A stretch of 64,000 nucleotides of DNA from Bacteroidales bacterium. Its GTDB lineage: Bacteria > Bacteroidota > Bacteroidia > Bacteroidales > UBA12077. Position 1 is the stretch's first letter, and each line of letters starts with the position of its first letter. Of the stretch, positions 35,760 through 43,422 are shown one piece after another. The stretch spans positions 1-64,000 of the forward strand of contig WTBR01000034.1 in the NCBI GenBank assembly GCA_013138975.1. Direction: 5' to 3'. A program made the translations under genes and the position numbers. Under the pieces are notes generated by a model that made no database searches, had not been told where the DNA came from, and saw only the letters and a list, made by a program, of their open reading frames with translations.

Positions 35760-38700
35760 TTATTCTAAATTAGCTAAGACCTTCTCAAGTTGTTTTTTAA
35801 AGTGTAATTGCAAGCTTTCAATATTTTTGTATACTGTTTGGAAATGACGAAGTTCTTTCAGCTTGTCTTGGAAATCAAACAAGCTGTTGGAGTCTTGTCG
35901 GTTTAAGGCACTGGTATTTAAAGCTGCATCCTTAAAATATGTATACACCAAGGGCTTCCCGGTTTTCTTAAATTGGCCAAAAGCTGTTTCAAATTCCTCG
36001 CTGGTGTACTTACCAACTTTAGTAAAGAACAGACTAACAAAAATATCAGAATTATTAATTACATTATTGTATTCATCTTGTATGCGTGTCTGTGACATTG
36101 CATCAATGAAATCTTCCCAAAGTTCCAATTTTAAAAAGATGCCCTTTTCTACTAGTCTATTATTCTCACGGTTAATAAAGATTTCAAATTGTTCTCTGTC
36201 TGTTTGAAGTTCCGAGGAAGAGGCCAGAAATATTTTGAATATTTTTAGCTTTCCTTTTCTCTCTTTAGGGCTTGAGTATCCATTCAGGATATTAGTAATA
36301 GGAAGATCCTCATCTAATTCAACATGGTAAAAAGGCTTATTTTTTTCTTCAAGCTTAACTAATTGTAAATAGTCCAACCAATATTCATTATATAAGGCCT
36401 CCTGTTTGATTTGCATTTGTGGAAATGGATTATGGAGTTTGCGAAATGTTTCCCGAATAGCATAAAGATAGCTCCTCCGTTCCCTTGTATTACCCATTAT
36501 TTCTATATTAATAAAGTTTTTACGGAAGGATTGGTAGACTTTTGCCGTGCAAGAACCATTGGAAATATATACACCACTTCGCCATCGATTATCAAGCAGG
36601 ATATCTTGGTTCATTTCCACAATAAACCTTGTTATAAATGTATCAGGCGAAAAGTCGTCATAGTTATAACGAAAGTGCAGGGATTTATCACTATCCCATT
36701 CAAAATCAGGCTCTATATCTTCAAATAGATCAGGTATAAAATAGGTATCCTTTAAATCTTTTGCCGCATAGCACAGATTGAACTTTTTCATAAGTTCCAA
36801 TAAATATGCATGTCGGGCTTCCGGGAATCGTTTTTTAGGAAGAATCCGTTTCAAATCTTTTATAAGCAAACGGCCTTTCTCTTCATCTTTGATTTTAGGA
36901 TCATTAATGATGGTATAAACTCCATCTATAATCCATTGTGGATTGATTACATTGGTATCAATAAGCCGTGGGTCATCCACATAACTAACTACCGTGCCAA
37001 GCATACTTAGTAGTTTAAGGTTGCTTTTACGTTCATCTGCCGGAATATCTTTGATAAAATCGAGATCTTCATATTCCTGATAAGTAATAAAATCTGTTCC
37101 TTTTGCTTCCAGCTTTTCCAACTCTTCTTTAACCGCAAACCACTCCGGAGGGCGCTGTTCGAACACACCCGGCATAATGTTTTTATTTTTTACGATTGAT
37201 GTTATTTTCTCTTTTAAATGATCAATTGAATCATTAGATTTAGTATCCTCGCAATCATTAATACAGGTTCGAACAAAGCCTATGATATTAGGGTAATCCC
37301 GTTCCAAACTTTTTCTATCCAGATCGTGTGAATCAAGGTCAATTTTATTTATGACAACCAAAACAGGTGCTTTATTACCCAACTGATTGACTAGTTTGAG
37401 CCAATGATTAAGTTCATTTCGTTCCCTACGGGCAAGTGTAACCAAAATGTATAATGTTCGTTCAGAGAAAAAGAACTGGTGTGTACTACGCATGAATTCC
37501 TGCCCGCCAAGATCCCAAATATTCAGGCGAATATCTTTGTCTTTATACGGAACTTTGAAAGGATTTCGCTCTATGCCATGCGTTGTTTTTATCTTTCTTT
37601 TAATCTTACCTTTTCTTAAAAGTTCAATTAAATGCGTTTTACCATAATTGCTTTCCCCAATAAAAATAACCTTGGCTTCATGTATGGCTTTTAATGTTCC
37701 GGCTTTTTGAGCCCTTTGCCATTTGAGTATTTCTGCAATCTGTTCCTTTGGTTTTAATTCAAATATTTCAGAGCCTACCTTAAATTTATTGTTACTCAAT
37801 TTAAGAACGATTAGTTTCGTTAGCTTTGATATGCTCTCTGGCAGGTTGCTCAGTTGATTGCTATCCAAATTAAGCCGGGTCAGGTTCATCAGCTCTGAAA
37901 TGCTCTCAGGCAGGCTGCTCAATTGATTGCTATCCAAATTAAGATATTCCAAGTTAATCAGCTCTGAAATACTTTCTGGTAAACTGCTTAATTGATTGAT
38001 TTCCAGTTCAAGGTTGGTTAGTTTCGTTAGCTTTGAAATATTTTCTGGCAGACTGCTCAATTGATTGTTACCTAAATGGAGATATTCCAAGTTAATCAGC
38101 TTTGAAATGCTCTCGGGAAAGTCGCTAAATTGATTATAATTTAAATCAAAGTATTTCAGTTTATTCAATTTTGCAATACTTTTCGGGAGACGTAATATTT
38201 TATTATTTCTAAAAGTTAGCTCATGAAGATTGATTAGTTGTGAAATATTTTCTGGTAAACTATTTAGTTGATTATAATCTAAATAAAGATACATCAATTT
38301 TCTAAGCACTAATATACTTTCTGGTAATTTTGTTAGTTGGTTGTTTTCAATAGAAAGCTGGGTCAGGTTTGTCAGCTCAGAAATGCTTGCTGGCAGACTG
38401 CTCAATTGATTGCTATTTAAAGTAAGCCGAATCAGTTTGGTTAGCTTAGAAATGCTCTCAGGCAGGCTACTCAATTGATTGTTATTTAAACTAAGATCGG
38501 TCAGGTTCGTCAGTTTAGAAATGCTCTCAGGCAGGCTACTCAATTGATTGCTATTCAAATTAAGATTGGTCAGGTTCGTCAGCTTTGAAATGCTCTCTGG
38601 CAGGCTGCTCAATTGATTGCTATCCAAATCAAGATCGGTCAGGTTCGTCAGCTCTGAAATGCTCTCTGGCAGGCTGTTCAATTGATTGTCTCCTAAATAA

Positions 38701-38924
38701 AGAGTTTTCAGGTTAATTAGCTTTGAAAAACTGTCTGGCAGGCTGCTCAATTGATTGCTATTCAAATTAAGATCGGTCAGGTTCGTCAGCTCTGAAATTT
38801 GCTCCGGAAGTTCTGTTATTTCTAAATTGGACAAATCCAGTTCAGTCAAATTCTTTTGTTTGGCTTTCTTAATGCGGGTCAGTACTTTTCGAAAGTTTTT
38901 ATCCATAGATTTTATGATTTGCAT
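35760..38924 (-). CDS. LRR-Roc-COR (Roco) GTPase with C-terminal TIR-like/DUF4062-like domain
   Basis: A 1054-residue cytoplasmic protein with the NLR-like layout: about 16 leucine-rich repeats of 23 residues (about 27-385; e.g. LTDLNLNSNQLSSLPESISK), Roc GTPase (about 415-590) with P-loop GESNYGKT (423-430), switch motif WDLGGQEFMRSTHQFF (470-485), NKID at 526-529, COR domain (about 590-885), and a TIR-superfamily-like domain (897-1054): KIFLASSSELQTDREQFEIF, SDIFVSLFFTKVGKYTSEEF, GKPLVYTYFKD. The glutamates in YTSEEFETAF sit where TIR NADases carry the catalytic glutamate. Family knowledge: STAND/Roco proteins with TIR-like effectors act in signalling or antiphage immunity. Inference: LRRs sense, Roc switches, the TIR-like domain acts. 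Met7 (38906, MDKNFRKV) is an alternative start. The repeats have a 69-bp period in the DNA. Confidence 0.88.
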   Translation of the reverse strand: MQIIKSMDKNFRKVLTRIKKAKQKNLTELDLSNLEITELPEQISELTNLTDLNLNSNQLSSLPDSFSKLINLKTLYLGDNQLNSLPESISELTNLTDLDLDSNQLSSLPESISKLTNLTNLNLNSNQLSSLPESISKLTNLTDLSLNNNQLSSLPESISKLTKLIRLTLNSNQLSSLPASISELTNLTQLSIENNQLTKLPESILVLRKLMYLYLDYNQLNSLPENISQLINLHELTFRNNKILRLPKSIAKLNKLKYFDLNYNQFSDFPESISKLINLEYLHLGNNQLSSLPENISKLTKLTNLELEINQLSSLPESISELINLEYLNLDSNQLSSLPESISELMNLTRLNLDSNQLSNLPESISKLTKLIVLKLSNNKFKVGSEIFELKPKEQIAEILKWQRAQKAGTLKAIHEAKVIFIGESNYGKTHLIELLRKGKIKRKIKTTHGIERNPFKVPYKDKDIRLNIWDLGGQEFMRSTHQFFFSERTLYILVTLARRERNELNHWLKLVNQLGNKAPVLVVINKIDLDSHDLDRKSLERDYPNIIGFVRTCINDCEDTKSNDSIDHLKEKITSIVKNKNIMPGVFEQRPPEWFAVKEELEKLEAKGTDFITYQEYEDLDFIKDIPADERKSNLKLLSMLGTVVSYVDDPRLIDTNVINPQWIIDGVYTIINDPKIKDEEKGRLLIKDLKRILPKKRFPEARHAYLLELMKKFNLCYAAKDLKDTYFIPDLFEDIEPDFEWDSDKSLHFRYNYDDFSPDTFITRFIVEMNQDILLDNRWRSGVYISNGSCTAKVYQSFRKNFINIEIMGNTRERRSYLYAIRETFRKLHNPFPQMQIKQEALYNEYWLDYLQLVKLEEKNKPFYHVELDEDLPITNILNGYSSPKERKGKLKIFKIFLASSSELQTDREQFEIFINRENNRLVEKGIFLKLELWEDFIDAMSQTRIQDEYNNVINNSDIFVSLFFTKVGKYTSEEFETAFGQFKKTGKPLVYTYFKDAALNTSALNRQDSNSLFDFQDKLKELRHFQTVYKNIESLQLHFKKQLEKVLANLE

Positions 38925-39441
38925 AGACTATAAAATAAGAATTAACAATGTAGAATAAATTAGTTATTTCAAATACATTGCTTAAAATTTATAACATTAT
39001 AATGTTGCAGAACTTGTTTAAATAAGTTCTTATATCTCACTTATGCTGCCATATTGGATGCATAAGTGGAGTAATTACACACGCTTGTATCACAAAGATA
39101 GCAGATAAATTAAACAAAATAGAAATTGGTTAAAAAACTCCAAATTTTAAATTGGAGGTTTTGTAGTATAGTTTAGACCTAACAGGTTTTTAAAACCTGT
39201 TAGGTCTTTTAGCTTTACCAGCTCAATAACTAATTAAAAATGGAGCTACAATGCTAGTGCTGATTCAACGTAAATTTGGAGGTTTTGTAGTATAAGTTTG
39301 GGCTGTTCAAAAAGTGTTAGTCTTAAAGCAAACACACTTCGACGAGCTCAGTGTGACAAGCGTTCAATGTGATAAGCTGATTTTTTGGACACCTTCTAAG
39401 AAAATCGTGTACCTTGGCAATAAACACGTTTAATTAGAGCC
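38925..39441. other. Intergenic region with short repeats upstream of the Roco gene
   Basis: No gene. Visible: a 14-bp perfect palindrome AACATTATAATGTT (38993-39006) about 70 bases before the Roco start, a possible operator; two copies of 'ggaggttttgtagtata' at 39155-39171 and 39278-39294; a 'cttcgacgagctcagtgtgacaa' segment near 39339-39361; and the palindrome at 39175-39207. Confidence 0.5.
39175..39207. repeat. Perfect 33-bp palindrome with GACCTAACAGG core
   Basis: AGACCTAACAGGTTTT (39175-39190), a single T, then AAAACCTGTTAGGTCT (39192-39207). The same core is present in the two repeats at 24.1-24.55 kb. It would form a very stable hairpin in RNA or single-stranded DNA. Confidence 0.85.
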
Positions 39442-39583
39442 TGTCCATAAAGTTATGTGTTTGGTTCAGAAAGTTCGAATTCAAGGCTTGTGAAGTTCTG
39501 GAATTGGGAGCTTACTTTTGTAAATGACCAATTATAGGGCGAGCGTAACGAAGAAGTCGGACTTTATGGACAAACACTAATTA
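39442..39583 (-). repeat. Dispersed palindromic element, TGTCCATAAAGT family, copy 2
   Basis: Has the intact 12-bp terminal inverted repeat: TGTCCATAAAGT (39442-39453) and ACTTTATGGACA (39561-39572). Interior nearly identical to 7892-8030. On the minus strand it begins right at the stop codon of the MazG-like gene: TAA followed by TTAGTGTTTGTCC. The same junction is found at 52538-52553. Confidence 0.85.
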
Positions 39584-39913
39584 ACTCCAAACTCTCTTTT
39601 TGTTTTCCTCTTCCTTTTCTCTAAAAGCAGTTTCAACATCAATATTATATCTGTTGGCAATGGCGCACACATAAATTAAAATATCGGCTAGCTCTTCTTC
39701 TACGGTGGTAATCTTGGATTTATTTTTATCAATGCTTATGGCCTCCATTTTACGAATTGCCTTAAATAATTCACCAATTTCTTCTCCCAGCAAAAGGGAT
39801 TTCTGTAGAACATTCTGATGTTCAAAACCACGCTCTTTTTCTAATTTTATTACGTATTCCTGATAATCTTTGAGTGTTGGGTTTTCTTTAAGTAAAAGTT
39901 TGCTAGAGCTCAT
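39581..39913 (-). CDS. MazG-like nucleotide pyrophosphohydrolase
   Basis: A 110-residue all-helical protein of the MazG/dUTPase-2 superfamily that would hydrolyse a nucleoside triphosphate to monophosphate and pyrophosphate. The magnesium-binding glutamates are in LLGEEIGELFKAIRK (E-E-x-x-E) and in VEEELADILIYVCAIANRYN (E-x-x-D). Length fits the single-domain house-cleaning type. Soluble, cytoplasmic. Its stop codon is the first triplet next to the dispersed element at 39442-39583. No toxin or CRISPR neighbour, so a housekeeping role is most likely. Confidence 0.87.
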   Translation of the reverse strand: MSSSKLLLKENPTLKDYQEYVIKLEKERGFEHQNVLQKSLLLGEEIGELFKAIRKMEAISIDKNKSKITTVEEELADILIYVCAIANRYNIDVETAFREKEEENKKRVWS

Positions 39914-40361
39914 ATTAAGGTGTTTTAATAATTAATTGAATACAGCTTTACAAGTTAAATATAAAATCGGAGGTTTTGTGGTTAAATTCGATCTTAAATA
40001 ACTGGATGATAGTATTAAATCTTAATCGCCTAGCCGCTTTAAGCGGCTGGGCGAATATAAAAGTTATGTAATAATTCTCTTTAATTCCTTTGTGAAACTT
40101 TGTGAGTCCTTCGTGTACCTTTGTGGTAAAGTTTAAAAAGTTATTGCACAGAGGATCACAAAGAAGACTCAAAGGAGCACAAAGTCTTTTTGGGACATTC
40201 ACTTTAGCTTTACCAATTCAAAATGGCAGTCCAAAATCTAAGTCTTATAGCAAAAACACTTCGACAGGCTCAGTGTGACAAACGAATTAACAGAAAGTTG
40301 TCATGCTGAGCTTGTCGAAGTATAGACAACTTTTTGACTTTTGAGATAGCCCCTTTTAGGA
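39914..40361. other. Intergenic region packed with repeat relics
   Basis: No gene is supported; the 84-codon frame at 39948-40202 (minus) consists of repeat sequence. Visible: 'gcctagccgctttaagcggctg'-type palindrome (about 40026-40050); an imperfect inverted pair 'cctttgtgaaactttgtgag' (about 40086) and 'cacaaagaagactcaaagga' (about 40155), relatives of the flanks of the GxxExxY array; and two 'cttcgacaggctcagtgtgac' / 'gagcttgtcgaag' segments (40259-40320), also seen near 115, 39340 and 55190. Confidence 0.55.
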
Positions 40362-41336
40362 TTACCAATTCAACAACCATGCAAAAATCAAAGGAACTAC
40401 AATGGTAGCGTCCGATTCAACAATGAATTTTGGTGTATCAATATCCAGTTTACCCCAGGTAATTTTTTCGTTTGGCACTGCTCCCGAGTATGATCCGTAA
40501 CTTGTTGTAGAATCGGATATTTGACAGAAATAACTCCAGAATGGAATGTTTTCCATTTCTAAATCCTGATATAACATAGGAACAACACATATTGGGAAAT
40601 CGCCTGCAATTCCACCTCCAATTTGAAAGAAGCCAACCCCTTTTCCTTCGGAGTTTTTTACATACCAATCGGCTAACCAAGTCATGTATTTTATACCCGA
40701 TTTCATTGTCGATGGTTTAAGTTCTTGTTTCATGCAATACGAAGCAAAAATATTACCCATTGTGCTGTCTTCCCATCCCGGAACAATTATGGGCAGGTTT
40801 TTTTCTGCAGCAGCAAGCATCCACGAGTTTTTAGGGTCTATTTCATAATATTGCTCCAGCACTCCGGAAAGAAGCATTTTATACATGTATTCATGAGGCA
40901 GGTAACGTTCTCCTTTTTCGTCGGCCTCTTTCCATATTTTGTAAATGTGTTCTTGTAATCGTCGGAATGCTTCTTCTTCGGGAATGCAGGTGTCAGTTAC
41001 TCTGTTAAGACCTTTTTCAAGTAAATCCCATTCTTGTTTTGGTGAAAGGTCACGGTATTCGGGAACGCGTTTATAATGTGAATGAGCCACAAGATTCATA
41101 ATATCTTCTTCGAGATTTGCTCCTGTACATGAAATAATCTGCACTTTATCCTGACGAATCATTTCTGCCAGACTTTTACCAATTTCTGCTGTGCTCATAG
41201 CTCCGGCAAGTGTAATCATCATTTTACCGCCTTCGGCTAAATGCTTTTCGTATCCTATGGCTGCATCTTTTAAGGCTGCGGAGTTAAAATGTAAAAAATG
41301 CTCATCTATAAATTTTGAAATTGTATTTCGTTCCAT
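40362..41336 (-). CDS. Deoxyhypusine synthase-like polyamine enzyme (COG1899)
   Basis: A 324-residue NAD-dependent enzyme of the deoxyhypusine synthase family. Family blocks: MMITLAGAMSTAEIG near the N-terminus, ISCTGANLEED, VPGWEDSTMGN, and the active-site region YSGAVPNEKITWGKLD with K296 at the place of the catalytic lysine of eukaryotic deoxyhypusine synthase. Bacteria lack hypusine, and bacterial members are thought to make homospermidine or a related polyamine from putrescine. It is downstream of arginine decarboxylase and agmatinase genes on the same strand, which would supply putrescine, so a polyamine role is likely. It is separated from agmatinase by the GxxExxY repeat array. Confidence 0.85.
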   Translation of the reverse strand: MERNTISKFIDEHFLHFNSAALKDAAIGYEKHLAEGGKMMITLAGAMSTAEIGKSLAEMIRQDKVQIISCTGANLEEDIMNLVAHSHYKRVPEYRDLSPKQEWDLLEKGLNRVTDTCIPEEEAFRRLQEHIYKIWKEADEKGERYLPHEYMYKMLLSGVLEQYYEIDPKNSWMLAAAEKNLPIIVPGWEDSTMGNIFASYCMKQELKPSTMKSGIKYMTWLADWYVKNSEGKGVGFFQIGGGIAGDFPICVVPMLYQDLEMENIPFWSYFCQISDSTTSYGSYSGAVPNEKITWGKLDIDTPKFIVESDATIVVPLIFAWLLNW

Positions 41337-41356
41337 GATTTTAATTTTTATTTTTC

Positions 41357-42466
41357 ACCACAAAGGACGCTATGTACATCACAAAGGCGCACTAAGCGTT
41401 ATGAATAAATCGTTTAATTCCATCTTCTAAATATTTTTTCAATATCCGTATTTTTTCCTTTTTTTACTTTGTGTTGTACTTTGTGTTCTTAGCGGTTAAT
41501 TTTTTTTATTTATTTTACCACAAAGGACGCTAAGTACATCGCAAAGGCGCACTAAGCGTTATGAATAAGGCATTTAATATCATCTTTTAAATATTTTTTC
41601 AATATCCGTATTTTTTCCTTTTTTACTTTGTGTTTTACTTTGTGTTCTTAGCGGTTAATTTTTTTTATTTATTTCACCACAAAGGACGCTAAGTACATCG
41701 CAAAAGCGCACTAAGCGTTATGAATAAGCCGTTTAATTCCATCTTCTAAATATTTTTTCAATATCCGTATTTTTTCCTTTTTTACTTTGCGTTGTACTTT
41801 GTGTTCTTAGCGGTTATTTTTTTTTTACCACAAAGGAGACAAAGGATATCGCAAAGGCGCACTAAGCGCTGCGAATAACCCGCTTAATACCATCTTTTAA
41901 ATGTTTAACATTAAAATTTACTAATAAACCTAACTTACAACCGGAAAGCTTCAAATAAGTTAGAATTTGAGCCAAATGTATATCTGCTAATGCTTCAACT
42001 GATTTTAATTCAATAACAACCTTATTTTCAACCAATAAATCAACTCGATATCCAGCATCAAGTTTAATTTCTTCATAAACTAAAGGTAAAGATTTTTGTT
42101 TCTCAACCTTAAGACCAGATTTCTTTATTTCATAATACAGACACTCTTCATAAGCACTTTCTAACAAACCAGGGCCCAAAGCTGTATGAACCTTAAATGC
42201 ACAATCTAAAATCGTTTTAAATATTTTTTCAATATCCATATTTTATTTCTTTTTTTACTTTGTGTTGTACATTGTGATCTTCATTGTTAATTTTTTTTTT
42301 ACCACGAAGGACGCTAAGTACATCGCGAAGTCACACTAAGAACTACGATAACTTGCTTTATTCCTTTTTTTACTTTGCGTTGTACTTTGCGTTCTTAGCG
42401 GTTAATTTCTTTTTTTTATACCACAAAGGACACAACGTATTTTACAAAGTCACTTAGCGGTTAATA
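41357..42466 (-). repeat. Array of GxxExxY-derived repeat units
   Basis: Six consecutive units, each starting with 'accac(a/g)aagga' at 41357, 41517, 41676, 41827, 42301 and 42420, and most ending in 'tttgtgttcttagcggttaa'. Units 1-3 (about 150-160 bp) each contain, on the minus strand, the first 21 bases of the GxxExxY gene with ATG changed to ACG, fused to its last 35-40 bases. Unit 4 (about 474 bp) carries the intact gene. Units 5 and 6 (119 and about 47 bp) retain only the flanks. The deletion junction lies at an ATTTAAAA microrepeat present at both ends of the intact gene. Confidence 0.85.
41862..42239 (-). CDS. GxxExxY family protein
   Basis: A 125-residue cytoplasmic protein. The family name motif is GLLESAY in ALGPGLLESAYEECLYYE. 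Further on come GYRVDLLVENKVVIELKSVE, which has the D...E-x-K spacing of PD-(D/E)xK nuclease folds, and the C-terminal LLVNFNVKHLKDGIKRVIRS. The function is undetermined; the fold hints at nuclease ancestry. The family is present in multiple copies in many Bacteroidota genomes. Here the gene is one unit of a repeat array whose other units are deleted versions of it, so it appears to duplicate or spread together with its flanking 'cacaaag' repeats. It lies between two polyamine genes. Confidence 0.9.
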   Translation of the reverse strand: MDIEKIFKTILDCAFKVHTALGPGLLESAYEECLYYEIKKSGLKVEKQKSLPLVYEEIKLDAGYRVDLLVENKVVIELKSVEALADIHLAQILTYLKLSGCKLGLLVNFNVKHLKDGIKRVIRSA

Positions 42467-42470
42467 GCTT

Positions 42471-43316
42471 TTATTTATTAGAAAACACGTAACTTAAAAT
42501 TTTATAATAAAGCTTAGCTGCTAAGAAATCAGGTGCTTTATTCGATTTGTTTGGACAAAGCTCCATAATATCGAATCCAACAATATTTTTATTTTTTGCC
42601 ACTAGTCTTATAAAATCAATGACTTGATACCAGTTTAAACCTCCGGGTTCAGGAGTTCCTGTCGATGGCATTATGGATGGATCAAAAACATCCAAATCAA
42701 TTGTAATAAATACGTTTTCGGTAATCTTACTAAGAGCATCATTCATCCAATCCTGATTCTTTTGAATATCGCAGGCAAAAAAACAATTTTCTTTTTTCAA
42801 ATATGGTTTTTCAACTGAATCCATACTACGAATCCCAACCTGAACAAGATTTGTAGTATGTTGTGCTTCGTGAACAGCACAGGCATGATTGCATTTTGAA
42901 CCATCATATTCGGGGCGTAAATCGGCATGTGCATCGAGTTGGAGTACCGTTAAATCCTCAAAGTTTTCACGAAAAGCACGAATCGATCCAATGCTTACAG
43001 AATGCTCTCCACCGAACAGACTTACAAACTTACCTTGTTTTATATATTGTGATGCTGTTTTATGAACGGCATTAACCATTTCTTCCGGAGAATTGTTTTC
43101 TGTTACAGGATCGGTTAAAAACACACCTTTTTTATAAACCTCAGAATCTGTTTCAATATCATAAATCTCCATATTCTCAGAAGCTTCTAAAAAAGCATCA
43201 GGGCCTTTATTTGCTCCTTTTATCCAAGTACTTGTTCCGTCGTAAGGAACCGGAATTAATACAATTTCTGACGTTTCAAGTTGAGCAAATTCATCAGGAA
43301 TGCCTGCGTAATTCAT
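42471..43316 (-). CDS. speB: Agmatinase
   Basis: A 281-residue ureohydrolase that cleaves agmatine to putrescine and urea. The binuclear manganese motifs are all present: LFGGEHSVSIG (histidine), LQLDAHADLRPEYDG (D-x-H-x-D), and TIDLDVFDPSIMPSTGTPEP (D-x-D) followed by PGGLNWYQ. It is downstream of an arginine decarboxylase gene (106 bp gap), giving the two-step arginine-agmatine-putrescine route. The name is supported by both sequence and context. Arginase is the only alternative, and the decarboxylase neighbour argues against it. Confidence 0.92.
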   Translation of the reverse strand: MNYAGIPDEFAQLETSEIVLIPVPYDGTSTWIKGANKGPDAFLEASENMEIYDIETDSEVYKKGVFLTDPVTENNSPEEMVNAVHKTASQYIKQGKFVSLFGGEHSVSIGSIRAFRENFEDLTVLQLDAHADLRPEYDGSKCNHACAVHEAQHTTNLVQVGIRSMDSVEKPYLKKENCFFACDIQKNQDWMNDALSKITENVFITIDLDVFDPSIMPSTGTPEPGGLNWYQVIDFIRLVAKNKNIVGFDIMELCPNKSNKAPDFLAAKLYYKILSYVFSNK

Positions 43317-43422
43317 ATTTTAAGTATATAGAGTTTGAAATTTCTAAAGTGACTAAAGTTCGTTTTGAAATTATCAGATAAATTTTAGGCACTTCTTATT
43401 TTAGTTTACTTTAAGTGCTTCA

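Noticed and set aside
36411..36728. 105-codon open frame opposite the Roco gene
   Set aside because: Antisense to the COR region, no leader, product unlike known proteins.
39581..39913. MazG-like protein as a toxin-antitoxin or abortive infection module
   Set aside because: It stands alone beside repeats and has the form of a house-cleaning pyrophosphohydrolase.
39948..40202. 84-codon open frame on the minus strand
   Set aside because: Its sequence consists of 'cacaaag'-type and palindromic repeat pieces; no protein family resemblance.
41357..42466. Regular repeats resembling a CRISPR array
   Set aside because: Units are 120-470 bp, have no unique spacers of 30-40 bp, and are derivatives of a gene; no cas gene is present.
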